DNA from: Erinaceus europaeus
Taxonomy: Eukaryota; Chordata; Mammalia; Eulipotyphla; Erinaceidae
Reading direction: 5' to 3'
DNA: 64,000 bases
Assembly (NCBI RefSeq): GCF_950295315.1
Contig: NC_080171.1
Span: 116,059,064 to 116,123,063, forward strand
Part shown: positions 30,903 through 41,059 of the stretch, in pieces
Position numbering within the stretch: position 1 is the stretch's first letter
How the letters are laid out: each line of letters begins with the position of its first letter
Notes under the pieces: model-generated
The model's input: the letters and a program-made list of their open reading frames with translations, nothing else
Told to the model about the DNA's origin: nothing
The model's database searches: none
Made by a program: the position numbers and the translations under genes

Positions 30903-31193
30903 AAATTTTTTTTTTTTAATTTTTACCCCTTTTGTTGCCCTTGTTGTTTATCGTACTTGTTATTATTGTTGTTGTTACTGCTGTTGTTGTTGTGTAGGAC
31001 AGAGAGAAATGGAGCGAGGAGGGGAAGACAGAGACGAGGAGAGAAAGACAGACACCTGCAGACCTGCTTCACCGCTTGTGAAGCGACTCCCCTACAGTTG
31101 GGGAGCAGGTTGGCTCTAAGCAGGATCCTTAGGCCAGTCCTTGCGCTTTGTGCCACGTGTGCTTAACCTGCTGCACCACAGTCGGGCTCCCCC
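30903..31193 (-). mobile_element. SINE A
   Basis: Complete; body has ctacagttggggagcagg, head ends cacagtcgggctcccccc. Confidence 0.93.
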
Positions 31194-31195
31194 CA

Positions 31196-31458
31196 TTTTA
31201 TTTTTTATTTTTAAATATTTATTCCCTTTTGTTGCCCTTGTTTTATTGTTGTAATTATTATTGTTGTTATTGATGTCATCATTGTTGGATAGGACAGAGA
31301 GAAATGGGGAGAGGAGGGGAAGACAGAGAGGGGGAGAGAAAGACAGACACCTGCAGACCTGCTTCACCCCTTGTGAAGCGACTCCCCTGCAGGTGGGGAG
31401 CCGGCCCTTACACTTTGTGCCACCTGAGTTTAGCCTGCTGCACTACCGCCCGACTCCC
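31196..31458 (-). mobile_element. SINE A, box B lost
   Basis: Body and tail are complete. gtggggagccgg is joined to cccttacactttgtg, so the box-B segment is missing. Confidence 0.9.
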
Positions 31459-31479
31459 CTCACTTTTTTTTAAACAAGA

Positions 31480-31764
31480 ATCTATTTTTTTTAAGATTTT
31501 AAAATATTTATTCCTTTTTGTTGCCCTTTTATCGTTATAGTTATTATTGTTATTGTTATCGATGTCATCATTGTTAGATAGGACAGAGAGAAATGGAGAG
31601 AGGAGGGGAAGACAGAGATAGACACCTGCAGACCTGCTTCACCGCCTGTGAAGCAACTCCCCTCCCCTGAAGGCAGAGAGCCGGGGGCTCAAACCAGGAT
31701 CCTTACTCAGGTCCTTGAGCTTTGAACCATGTACGCTTAATCCGTTGCGCTACCGCCTGACTCC
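31480..31764 (-). mobile_element. SINE A
   Basis: Complete except for a shortened gagaaagacag region; head ends taccgcctgactccc. Confidence 0.92.
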
Positions 31765-31841
31765 CGACACTCCCAATCATTTGTACAATCATGATGCTGT
31801 CTCACCAGTCCTCCTCTCCCTCACTCCCCCAACCTTTCTTT

Positions 31842-32008
31842 CTTTTTTTTTTTTTTTTAAAGAATTTGTTTATTTATTCATGAGAAAGATAGGAGGCGAG
31901 AAAGAATCAGACATCACTCTGGTACATGTGCTACCAGGGATTGAACTCAGGACCTCATGCTTGAGAATCTATGTCTTAGCCACTGCGCCACCTCCCGGAC
32001 CAAACGCT
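31842..32008 (-). mobile_element. SINE D
   Basis: Complete antisense copy with T17. TSD caacctttcttt at 31830-31841 and 32009-32020. Confidence 0.93.
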
Positions 32009-32220
32009 CAACCTTTCTTTTTAGGTGATAGGACAAAAAAAAATTGAGAGGGGGAAGGGGAGACAAAAGAGGAAGAGGAAGAGAGTTGATAACAAACTAT
32101 TCCAAGTAGGTTTAGAGTTTTAAGTATGAATACGTTGGAAAACTCTATGTTTTTACCTTCCTCCCTCAGAGATTATGTTTAAGATGTCTCAATTTTAATT
32201 TTTTTAATTTTGTGCATTTA

Positions 32221-32439
32221 TTTTATTTTATTTTTAATTATATTTATGTATTGGGTAGAAACGGTCAGAAATTGAGAGGGGATGGGAGATAGAGAGCAAG
32301 AGAGACAGAAAGACACCTGTAGTCCTACTTCACCACTCAGGAAGCTTCCCGATTGCAGGTGGGGACCAGGGGCTTAAACCTGGGACCTCACGCATTGTAA
32401 TGTGTGCACTTAACCAGGTGTGCCACTGCCTGGCCTCTA
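32221..32439 (-). mobile_element. SINE B
   Basis: Complete. TSD aattttgtgcattta at 32206 and aattttgtgtattta at 32440. Confidence 0.92.
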
Positions 32440-32477
32440 AATTTTGTGTATTTATTAACAGATTATTTTAGTTAGAG

Positions 32478-32596
32478 GTGAAGGGTAGATAGCATAATGG
32501 TTATGCCAAGAGACTCTGATGCTCGAGGCTCCAAAGTCCCCTGTCCCCCCACACCACCATAACAGAGCTGACCAGTGCTCTGGTAATAATAATAAT
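32478..32596 (+). mobile_element. SINE C
   Basis: gatagcataatggttatgcc head and an aataataata tail. TSD attttagttagag at 32465-32477 and 32597-32609. Confidence 0.93.
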
Positions 32597-32635
32597 ATTT
32601 TAGTTAGAGCTATTTTTATTTTAATATTTAGTTAG

Positions 32636-32855
32636 AGCAGTGTTATTGCTCATGCTCAGTACCTGCACTACTCTACCACTCCCAGTAGCCTTTTTTCTTT
32701 TTCTTTCTCTTTCAGAGGGGCTAGGGTGGAGGAGAGAATGACACACACACACTGAGGGAAAGACATCTGCAGCATTGCGCCACCGCTTGTGGGGCCAGGG
32801 ACTTGAAGCCAGTGCACTGTGCCTGGTGATGGGTGGACACCGCCTGTGCTCCCAC
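32636..32855 (-). mobile_element. SINE B long, old
   Basis: Degraded 3' module (ttattgctcatgctcagtac), CT-rich tail, and a body with gacatctgcagcattgcgcc. Confidence 0.6.
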
Positions 32856-32920
32856 CCAGATCGGATCACTGCGCAGAAATCTGTCTTCATACAACGCTCT
32901 CTGTAGAACTAGACACTGAG

Positions 32921-33270
32921 GGGGTCGCGCAGTAGCGCCGTGGGTAAAACACACATGGCGAAAAGCGCAAGGATCCGGGTTTGAGCCCCCGTTCCCCACT
33001 TGTAGGGGGAGTCGCTTCACAGGCAGTGAGGCAGGTCTGCAGGTCTTTCTGTCCCCCTCTCTGTCTTCCCCTCCTCGCTCCATTTCTCTCTGTCCTATCC
33101 AACAATGACGACATCATCATCAACAACAATAATAATAACCACAACAATGATAAAAAACAACTAGGGCAACAAAAAGGGGGGGGGAGCCTCTAGGAGCAGT
33201 GGATTTGTGGTGCAGGCACCGAGGCCCAGCAATAACCCTGGAGGCAAAAAAAAATTAAAAGAAAAAATAA
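32921..33270 (+). mobile_element. SINE A long
   Basis: Complete. TSD agaactagacactgag at 32905-32920 and agaactagactctgag at 33271-33286. Confidence 0.95.
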
Positions 33271-33288
33271 AGAACTAGACTCTGAGAA

Positions 33289-33640
33289 TTGACACTTGGA
33301 AGCCACAGTTTAGACCTAAACAGTCCCATTCTCACAGAAATTCCCAACTATGGTGATACTGAGACCTTGAAGAGAAAGGTTTATTTGTTTGTTTTTCCTA
33401 TGTCCTGTTGTTCATTCTGACCTCACAGGGCTTCATACTTCTCTCTATATATATTTTACTTTTCACTTCTTAGATGTTTTGCACTTTCAGAGCACAGTTT
33501 GTAGTTTGACAGATAAACTTTTCTTTATGGTTCTCATTAACATTTAATTTGGTATAAAGTTTGCAAGTGGACATTAGAGACAAAACATGTTTCAATATGA
33601 AGTCCAAGTGACCTTAGCAGTTTTTATTCAGAACGATTAA
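33289..33640. other. No feature seen
   Basis: Non-repetitive, AT-rich sequence without a usable frame. Confidence 0.5.
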
Positions 33641-33644
33641 ACCT

Positions 33645-33856
33645 AGAGGGGCCACTTGCTGGAATGTACATGTTACTATGTGCAAAGACACAGCTTTAAG
33701 CCCCTGGTCTCCACCTGCATAGTGGAAGCTTCATGAGTGCTGAAAAAGTACTGCAGGTGTCTCTCTCTCTCTCTCCCTCTGTCTCCCTTTCTCTCTCTCT
33801 CCCATCTCTCTCCTCCTCACAATTCATTTCTGTCTCTACCAATAAATAAACAAGTG
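33645..33856 (+). mobile_element. SINE B, 5'-truncated
   Basis: Starts in the head at gtacatgttactatgtgcaa; CT-rich body; tail accaataaataaac. Confidence 0.85.
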
Positions 33857-33890
33857 AAAATTATAATGAGAAAAAAAAAAAAAGAACAAG

Positions 33891-34143
33891 GGGGCCAGGC
33901 GGTAGCACAGCGGGTTAAGCGCACGTGGAGCAAAATGCAAGGACCGGCTCAAGGATCCCGATTCAAGCCCCCGGCTCCCCACCTGCAGGAGGTCTCTTCA
34001 CAAGTGGTGAAGCAGGTCTGCAGGTGTCTATCTTTCTCTCCCCCTCTCTTCCCCTCCTCTTTCCATTTCTCTCTGTCTTATCCAACAATGGCATCAATAA
34101 CATCAATAACAGTAATAAAAAGGGCAACAAAAAGGGGAAAAAA
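33891..34143 (+). mobile_element. SINE A
   Basis: Complete head ggccaggcggtagcacagcg; shortened tail with aaaaagggcaacaaaaagg. Confidence 0.92.
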
Positions 34144-34145
34144 CA

Positions 34146-34464
34146 ATTGAACCTATTAAATAAGGATACTTTAGTCTAACATTTAAAGCTCATATTTTAC
34201 CCTTTTTCTTTACATCAGTTATATATAAATATATATATAATCTTAGATTTATCTAAAGCTAGTCAATTTTACAAGCCTTATATCAACCTGAAGGCTGTTT
34301 GATAAATTCTCAACAAAGGTGGATTGGAAATTGTTTTAGTCAAGCTTTCTAGTCATATAAAATGACCTCCCTCAGTTCAGGAAATTAACATTCACTGTGT
34401 GTCTGCACTTTGTTAGATAGGTTATGTTAGGTGGGCTCTATATTTTATTACTGTTATTTTTATT
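34146..34464. other. No feature seen
   Basis: AT-rich, with atatatataaatatatata near 34220; no gene. Confidence 0.5.
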
Positions 34465-34465
34465 T

Positions 34466-34746
34466 TTGGTGCCACCAGGGTTGTCACGGGCTTGCATGAG
34501 AATCTACAGCTCTTAGAGGTCATTTGTCTTCCCTTTTCCTTTTTTTTTTTTTCCCCCTTGGATTTGACAGGACAGAGAGATATTGAGATGGAAGGAGGAA
34601 AGGGGGAGGAGATAGAAAGAAAGACACCTGCAGCACTGCTTTACTGCTTGCAAAGCTTTCCCCTGACCATGGAGTCTGGTTACTTAGACGCTGGTCCTTG
34701 CACATGGTAAGCTGTGCACTCTGTTGGGTACACCACCGCCCAGCCC
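34466..34746 (-). mobile_element. SINE B long, diverged
   Basis: 3' module gccaccagggttgtcacggg; head ends tacaccaccgcccagccc. Confidence 0.8.
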
Positions 34747-34756
34747 TCTTTTGACT

Positions 34757-34888
34757 TTTTTTTTTTTTTCCACCAGAGCACTGTTCAGCTCTGGCTTGTG
34801 GTAGTACTGACTCTTGAACCTGGGAATTTGGAGCCTCAGGCATGAGGGTCTGTTTGCATAACCAATTTGCTACCTACCCTCCGCCCCT
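34757..34888 (-). mobile_element. SINE C
   Basis: T13, then caccagagcactgttcagct; head ends gctacctaccctccgccc. Confidence 0.9.
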
Positions 34889-35012
34889 CTATTTCTTTTT
34901 AAAGGAAATTTTGAATTGAGACTGTCATAAAGGCATATAAACCATAAAGATAATTCTATGAGATCAAGTTTTATTCAAAAAAGACTGTAAGTTCTAAGTA
35001 GAAGGAAAAAAT

Positions 35013-35088
35013 CGGGCAGGAGAGATAGCATAAAGATTATACAAATACTCTCATGCCTGAGACTTTGAAGTCCCAGATTCAATCCCCC
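35013..35088 (+). mobile_element. SINE C, 3' end replaced
   Basis: agatagcataaagattatac to attcaatcccc, cut by the SINE D that follows. Confidence 0.75.
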
Positions 35089-35234
35089 AGGTCCCCGGAG
35101 GTGGTGCAGAGGATAAAGTGTCAGACTCTCAAGCATGAGGTCCTGAGTTTGATCTCCAGCAGCGCATGTACTAGAAGGATGTTCGGCTCTTTCTCTCCTA
35201 TCCTCCTCATTAATAAATAAACCATTATTATTAT
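35089..35234 (+). mobile_element. SINE D
   Basis: ccccggaggtggtgcagagg head, taataaataaacc tail. Confidence 0.88.
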
Positions 35235-35235
35235 T

Positions 35236-35354
35236 TTTTTTAACCAGAGCACTGCTCACCTCTGGCTTATGATGGTGCAGGGAATTGAACCTGGGACTTT
35301 GGAGCCTCAGGCCTCAGTCTCTTTGCATAACCATTATGCTATCCATTGCTGCCC
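35236..35354 (-). mobile_element. SINE C
   Basis: accagagcactgctcacctc to tgcataaccattatgctatc. It faces the C copy at 35013 as an inverted pair around the SINE D. Confidence 0.88.
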
Positions 35355-35896
35355 TAAATAATTTTTTTTTTAATCACCCTTTATGTTGCATGCTAGCATG
35401 TTCTGGGAAATGGGAGTTCTTTTTTTCCCAATATAAACAAGAGAGAAATTCTAAACCATCTGCAAGTGTTGGGCTAGATGAAGAGAGTGAAAAACACGGA
35501 ACCATCATGTTGCAGAAATGGCAACAGTGTCTGGCAGGTTCAGGAACGTGGAAGAACTTAATGGTGGCACAGCAAGAGAGTTATTCAAGATCACCGAACA
35601 TAAAAAGTAAGGGGAAAAGTAAGCTTGATGAGATAGCTTGAAGGGAAACCCTGTACTCCTTAATATAGACTTTAAAAGTAAAGGCAAATACTTTCAGGGC
35701 TGGGAAGTGAGAAGTATAAATTTTGCTTTGAGATGATTTTTTTTTTGTTTTGTTTTTAACCACAGGGAGAAATTAGGTTTTCTTTTTGAGAAACATAAAA
35801 TATTCATAGTATTACAGAGTTAGAAGACACTTTTAGAGAATGTCTAATTGTAGTAAAATTATAAAAACAGGAGAAAGCTCTCACTCTGAAATAAAA
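35355..35896. other. No feature seen
   Basis: Non-repetitive sequence; the frames seen are short and without domains. Confidence 0.5.
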
Positions 35897-36037
35897 GGTT
35901 TTTTAAGATTTATTAAGAGAGGGAGAGGGAGAGAGAGATTGTGCCCAAACTAGACCATCACTCTGGTATTTGCAATGCTGGGACTCAAACTTAAGACCCC
36001 ATGTATTTAAGTCCACAACTGGAGCATCCCAGGCCGC
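35897..36037 (-). mobile_element. SINE D, old
   Basis: ttttttaagatttattaaga, then catcactctggtatttgca, and a degraded head. Confidence 0.6.
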
Positions 36038-36109
36038 ACTGAAATAGAAACTTGAAGGATAAATTTGGAGCCCTGTAGAAATTCAACCATATTTGGTCCT
36101 ACTCATTTT

Positions 36110-36254
36110 TAAAAATAATTTATTTATTCATGAGAAAGATAGGAGAGAGAATAAGAACCAGACATCACTCTGGTACATTTGCTGCCAGGGATTGAACTCA
36201 GGACCTCATGCTTGAGAATCCAATGCTTTAACCACTGCGCCATCTCCTGGACCG
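36110..36254 (-). mobile_element. SINE D
   Basis: tttatttattcatgagaaag to cactgcgccatctcctggac. Confidence 0.9.
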
Positions 36255-36324
36255 CCTCATTTTCCCCCTTAATCTTACACAATCAGGTCTAATTAATAAT
36301 CTTCTATAATAAAAATGTTGGATA

Positions 36325-36453
36325 TTTATTTACTTATTGGGAACAAAGTAAAAGCCAGAGTATCTCTTCAGTATTTTTAGTATCAGAGATCAAATCTGGG
36401 GCTCAGGCACACAAGTCCTGTACTCTGTCTGCTGAGCAATTTCCCTAGCTGCC
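36325..36453 (-). mobile_element. SINE C, old
   Basis: Weak match: gatcaaatctggggctcagg, then tctgctgagcaatttcccta. Confidence 0.5.
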
Positions 36454-36587
36454 ATAATAACAACATATATATATATACCCCCACCGAAAGCTTAGATCTT
36501 AAAGTGAGTTTACTAAAGAATCAAATTGAGAAGTTAGTCTCAGGAGAAGGTTGAACTTAGAACAGTCCTCTCTTTGTTCTGAGAGAA

Positions 36588-36824
36588 CAAAGCACAAGGA
36601 CTGGCGGAAGGATCCTGGTTCAAGCCCTGGCTCTCCATCTGCAGGGGAGTCACTTCACAGGTGGTGAAGTAGATCTGCAGGTGTCTGTCTTTCTCTCCCC
36701 CTCTCTGTCTTCCCTTCCTCTCTCCATTTCTCTCTGTCCTATCCAACAACGACGACATCAATAACCACAACAATGTTAAACAACAAGGGCACAAAAGGGA
36801 AAATGAATAAATAAATATTTAAAA
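36588..36824 (+). mobile_element. SINE A, 5'-truncated
   Basis: Starts at aacaaagcacaaggactggc; complete body and tail. Confidence 0.9.
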
Positions 36825-36896
36825 AAAAACCAACAAAGATGGGGCTCTTGTGTAAAGAAGACTGCAGTATTTTATTTTTTATAAACAAGATAAATC

Positions 36897-37150
36897 TTTT
36901 TTTAATATTTTAATATTGTTGCCCTTGTTTTATTGCTGTAGTTGTTATTGATGTCATTGTGTTGGATAGGACAGAGAAAAATAGAGAGAGAGGGGAAGAC
37001 AGAGAGGGGGAGAGAAAGACAGACACCTGCAGATCTGCTTCACTGCTTGTGAAGCGACACCCCTGCAGGTGGGGAGCCGGGGGCTTGAACCGGGATCCTT
37101 AATATCAGTCCTTGTGCTTTGCTAACCCACTGTGCTACCGTCCAGCCCCC
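36897..37150 (-). mobile_element. SINE A
   Basis: Tail shortened (one copy of the taattattg block). Head ends ctaccgtccagcccc. Confidence 0.9.
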
Positions 37151-37157
37151 TGCATCA

Positions 37158-37301
37158 TTCTTTTTAACTCATTTATTTATTTATTACCAGAACACTGTTC
37201 AGTTCTGGTTTATGGTGGTGCGGGGGATTGAACTTGGGACATTGGAGTCTCAGGCATGAGAGTCTGTTTGCATAACCATTATGCTATCTAACCTCCACCC
37301 A
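37158..37301 (-). mobile_element. SINE C
   Basis: tttatttatttattaccaga to tgctatctaacctccaccc. Confidence 0.9.
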
Positions 37302-37307
37302 GTTTTT

Positions 37308-37612
37308 AACTTTTTTACTGCCACCATCGTTATTGCTGGTTCTAGTGCTGGCACTATAAATCCACTGCTCTCCGTAGCCATTTTTTCCTCCCTCCCTCCC
37401 TCCCTTCCTTCCTTCCTTTCTTTCTAATTTTTATTAGATAAGACAGAGAGAAATTGAGAGAGGATGGGGAGATAGGGAGAGAAAGACACCTGTAGACCTG
37501 CTTCATTGTTTGTGAAGCAGACTCCCTCTAGTTGGGGAGCTGGGGCTCGAACCTGGGTACTTGCATTTGATAATAAGTGCATTTAAACAAGTGCCCTACC
37601 GCCTGGCCTCTG
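37308..37612 (-). mobile_element. SINE B long, diverged
   Basis: 3' module at the left; the middle has become a cctccctccctcccttcctt tract (about 37388-37427). Head ends ccctaccgcctggcctc. Confidence 0.8.
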
Positions 37613-37708
37613 CAACTGCAATATTCTTCATAGTCATAATTAGGTATTTTATGTAATGTGTCACCTGGGACAAAGGTATAGCAAAGATGCAAACCCACAG
37701 CTTTAGTC

Positions 37709-37840
37709 AGGGAGATAGCATAAGGCTTATGCAGAAACATAAGTCCTGGGGTCCTGAGGCCCCAAGTTCTATCCTTGGCACCACCATAATGTAGAGCCAA
37801 GCAGTCCTCTAGTTCAAAGAAAGAGAGAGGAGAGAGAGAG
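37709..37840 (+). mobile_element. SINE C, diverged
   Basis: gagatagcataaggcttatg to gcagtcctctagttc, followed by a gagag tail. Confidence 0.75.
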
Positions 37841-37844
37841 AGAA

Positions 37845-38860
37845 TACAGGAGCGGGGGAGGAAAAGAAAAGAAGGCAGAAATCACTTGCTTTATTCCTTT
37901 TCATATTTCTGTCTCTACATGATGTTGGCATTGTGAGAAAATCAGGCTCAATCATTTGAAATATATTCAAATTTTGGTTCAAAATTTCAAATCTCTACAA
38001 CAAAAGTAAGAGTGTCTAAGTCTGTGTGTCTAAAATATTGACTAGGAAAAAGAAGGGTTTACTACTGGGAATTAGTCTTAGTGGAATGCGCACTCCTGGG
38101 GTGGTTCAAAGTCTGTGCAAGTGCCCTGTGACATTGGTAGTCCTGGCCCCAAGCCTGTTGACATCAGGGCAGTGTTTAACTGGGGAATTAAGCAGCTCAG
38201 CTGTGCGGGAATCACTTCTGTGATATCATCTATATTATGCTGCCAGTAAACGTTCTGAAAATACTCTGCTCCGGAAAAGGCATGTCTGAATGAGAGAAGT
38301 CAGTTTTCCAAAATAATTCTCATCAATTCTTTCCCCTGAGCAAGCAAGTCAGATAGACCAGAGAGAGACAACTGCACCAAGGAGTCTTTGCAAGGGGGCA
38401 TTGCTGAGAATTCAGGCTAAAGAGACCATCTTCTGGTAATGTTCTCCAAACAAACATGAACACAGTCCATAACTATGAATCTAAGGGTTTATATTCCTCT
38501 CCTGTCTTCCTTTAAAATAAACACAATTAAAAAAAAAAAAAAAAAAAACAACTCCTTTCTTTCTTCCCTCTACATCTCCCCTCTCTCCAGCACCCATCAT
38601 CTCCCCACCTCAACCTACATCCCTCGCTCCCTCTCTTTGTTCCTTGCTGCTTTCCTCTCTTTCTCATGTGGCAGAAGACTTGAAGGACAGGACCGAAGGC
38701 TATAGCACAAAAGCAGAGCAGCGGGTCTTCGTGTCTGAGATTTGGGGGTCCTGGGTTCACCTTCAGCACCACCACCATGAGCAGGAGCAGGAGCCGAGTG
38801 ATGTTCTGCGCTTTCTTGCTCTCAGTCTGTCTCTGTGTCTGTCTTGCATTAAAATAGATG
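37845..38860. other. No gene seen; A20 run and possible old SINE
   Basis: Non-repetitive to about 38520. An A20 run is at 38530-38549, followed by CT-rich DNA. From about 38690 to 38850 a tRNA-like ggtcctgggttcacc hints at a diverged SINE C or D. Confidence 0.4.
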
Positions 38861-38864
38861 CACT

Positions 38865-38982
38865 GGTCCAAGATTATAGCATAGTGATTATGCAAAAAAG
38901 ACTCCCCTGCCTAAGGCACCAAAGGTTTCAGGCTCAACTCCCAGCACCAGCAGGGTTTAGCAGTGCTCTATAAATAAGTGAG
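38865..38982 (+). mobile_element. SINE C, diverged
   Basis: ttatagcatagtgattatgc, then cctgcctaaggcaccaaagg. Confidence 0.75.
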
Positions 38983-38996
38983 TAAAGCAAGCAAGC

Positions 38997-39104
38997 GACC
39001 TGAAAGATGGCACAGTGCGGCCCCAAGTTTGGTTCTGCAGTATCACATGTGCAAGAGTGATGTGGTTTGTCTTGCTTATAAATAAATAGATAAGTAAATC
39101 TTGA
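38997..39104 (+). mobile_element. SINE D, internally deleted
   Basis: gatggcacagtgcggcccc lacks the middle of the head. The 3' part gcaagagtgatgtggtttgt is normal. Confidence 0.75.
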
Positions 39105-39156
39105 AAGGAAGAAAGAAAGAAAGAAAGAAAGAAAGGAAGGAAGGAAGGAAGGAAGG
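39105..39156. repeat. (GAAA)n(GGAA)n tract
   Basis: Tail of the preceding SINE expanded to gaaagaaag then ggaaggaagg. Confidence 0.95.
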
Positions 39157-39319
39157 TGGTCTAGGAGGTGACGTAGTGGATAAAGCACTGGATTCTCAAC
39201 CCTGAGGTCCCAAGTTCAATCCCTAGCAGCACATGTATGGGAGTGGTGGCTGGTTCTTTCTCTCTTCCTATCTTTCTCATAAATAAATAAATAAATAAAT
39301 TCTTTTTTAAAAAAAAAAA
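39157..39319 (+). mobile_element. SINE D
   Basis: ggtctaggaggtgacgtagt head; tail (ataa)5 then A-run. Confidence 0.9.
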
Positions 39320-39363
39320 GGAAGGAAGGGAGAGAAAGAAAGGAAGGAAGGGAGAGAGGGAAA

Positions 39364-39409
<46 letters not shown>

Positions 39410-39417
39410 AAAGAGGG
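39320..39417. repeat. GGAA/GAAA tract
   Basis: ggaaggaagg, gagaaagaaa, then about 12 gaaa units. Confidence 0.95.
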
Positions 39418-39612
39418 AGACTTCTGGAGGCAGGGCTACAGAGCAGCAGCAGCTGTTTCTCTCCTCTCCTCTCCTCTCCTCTCCTCTCCTCTCCTCTCCT
39501 CTCCTCTCCTCTCCTCTCCTCTCCTCTCCTCTCCCGGGTCAACTAGGAATACCAAAGGAGACCACATGGGACAAGACTAGAACGACTTCAGGAACCCAGC
39601 AAATCACCAGTG
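39418..39612 (+). mobile_element. L1 5' UTR fragment
   Basis: gacttctggaggcagggc and the aactaggaataccaaaggag segment match the 5' ends of L1 copies 2 and 3. The fragment stops at aaatcaccagt, about 195 bp in, so it is a 5' end without a body. Confidence 0.85.
39461..39534. repeat. TCTCC minisatellite, about 15 units
   Basis: The repeat in the L1 5' UTR has 4-5 units in copies 2 and 3 but about 15 perfect units here. Confidence 0.95.
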
Positions 39613-39686
39613 GGGACTGGGGTCTTGAACCTGGGTCCTTGAGCATTGCAGCATGTGTGCTCAAGTAGGTGCACCACCACTTGACA
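39613..39686 (-). mobile_element. SINE B head fragment
   Basis: ggggactggggtcttgaacc to gcaccaccacttgaca; body missing. Confidence 0.7.
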
Positions 39687-39687
39687 C

Positions 39688-39845
39688 TCAGGTGTCTCTC
39701 TTTCTATCTCCCTTTCTACCTCCCCACTTCCCTCTCAATTTCTTATCAAAACAAAAACAAACAAAGAAAAATAAAAAATGGTCACCAGAAGTGTCCTGCA
39801 GGCACCAAGTCCCAGTGATAACCCTGGTGGCAATAAAAAAAGTCA
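39688..39845 (+). mobile_element. SINE B long, 5'-truncated
   Basis: Starts caggtgtctctctttctatc; includes the 3' module ending aaccctggtggcaat. Confidence 0.8.
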
Positions 39846-40335
39846 ACATCTGCTGATCCTAACCCAATCCATACAGCCAGTACCACCTCAGCATGTTTAC
39901 TTCATTCAGACTGTGTCCAGGGACGCCAGGCATGGAATGCCAACTCTTCAGCTTCATTACACTGCCACCAGGTTCCAGTTGCTACCATGATGCCAACCTG
40001 ACTTCCCAGGACAGACAACCCCACCAATGTATCTGGAGCCCCACCTCCCAGAGCCCCACCCCACTAGGGAAAGAGAGAGACAGCTGGGAGTATGGATCGA
40101 CCTGCCAGTGCCCATGTTCAGCAGTGAAGCAATTACAAAAGCCAGACCTCTGCGTCCCACAATGACCCTGGGTCCATACTCCCAGAGGGATAAAGAATAG
40201 GAAAGCTATCAAGGGAGGGGATGGATACAGAGTTCTGGGGGTGGGAATTGTGTGAAATTGTACCCCTCTTATCCTGTGGTCTTGTCAATATTTCCATTTT
40301 ATAAATACATAATAATAATAAAGTAAAAAAATAAA
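39846..40335 (+). mobile_element. R retroposon, spliced copy
   Basis: Exon 1 ends near 39965 (catggaatgccaactcttca, then gcttcattacactg). It is joined directly to ccaccaggttccag, the base after the AG acceptor of the unspliced copy at 56731-57702. The 244-bp intron is absent. The 3' end runs through gtgggaattgtgtgaaattg and an A-rich tail. It is 5'-truncated and more diverged than the other R copies. A frame at 39893-40165 crosses the exon junction. Confidence 0.8.
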
Positions 40336-40337
40336 AA

Positions 40338-40378
40338 AGAAAGGAAGGAAGGAAGGAAGGGAGAGAGAGAGAAGGGGA
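40338..40378. repeat. GGAA/GAGA tract
   Basis: Extension of the R tail: gaaaggaaggaaggaaggaa then gagagagag. Confidence 0.9.
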
Positions 40379-40430
40379 ACATCTGAAGAGCAGAGCTGCA
40401 ATCTAAAGTTTCCATTTGAAAGTCAACACG

Positions 40431-40755
40431 GGGGTCCAGCTGTACCACAGCAGGTTAAGCGCATATGGCGCAAAACTCAAAGACCAGCGTAAGGATGTTG
40501 CTTAAGTCCCTGGCTCCCCACCTGCAGGGGAGTCACTTCACAAGCAGTAGGAGAAACAGGTCTGCAGGTGTCTGTCTTTCTCTCCCCCTCCCTGTCTTCC
40601 TCTCCTCTCTCCATTTTTCTCTGTTCTATCCAACAACGATGACATCAATAACAATAATAACAACAAGAGCAACAAGGGCAACAAAAATGGGGAAAAATAG
40701 CCTCCAGTAGCAGTGGATTCGCAGTGCCAGCACGAGCCCCAGAAATAACCCTGGA

Positions 40756-40757
<2 letters not shown>
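40431..40757 (+). mobile_element. SINE A long
   Basis: Head gggtccagctgtaccacagc; body interrupted by an extra gaga near 40550; 3' module present. Confidence 0.9.
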
Positions 40758-40809
<52 letters not shown>

Positions 40810-40886
40810 GAAAGGAAGGAAGGGAGGGAGGAAGGAAGGAAGGAAGGAAGGAAGGAAGGAAGGAAGGAAGGAAGGAAGGAAGGAAG
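40757..40886. repeat. (GAAA)n(GGAA)n tract, 130 bp
   Basis: About 13 gaaa units, then about 15 ggaa units with minor interruptions. Confidence 0.97.
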
Positions 40887-41058
40887 CCAATGATGCACAT
40901 TACAATGAGCAAGGACCAGGGTTCTTGCTCACCACCTCAAGGGGGAAAGCTTTGCAAGGGTGAAGCAGAGCTGCAAGTGTCTCTCCCCCTCTTTATCCCC
41001 CCTCTCGATTTCTGGCTGTCTTTATCTAATAAACAAAGATAACTTAAAAATTTTTAAT
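40887..41058 (+). mobile_element. SINE B, 5'-truncated
   Basis: Starts gatgcacattacaatgagca; tail ctaataaacaaagataac. Confidence 0.85.
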
Positions 41059-41059
41059 A

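Larger units (their letters stand above)
30284..31810 (-). mobile_element. Old SINE C split by five SINEs
   Basis: The 3' part is 30284-30396 (gggaattgaacctgggacct, then catgaaagtcattttt). A matching head end, atcatttgtacaatcatgat then gctgtctcaccagtcc, appears at 31776-31810. Between them lie one SINE C and four SINE A copies, all antisense. Confidence 0.65.

Noticed and set aside
39320..39534. CRISPR-like or satellite array
   Set aside because: Short perfect microsatellite and minisatellite units without spacers, explained by SINE tails and the L1 5' UTR repeat.
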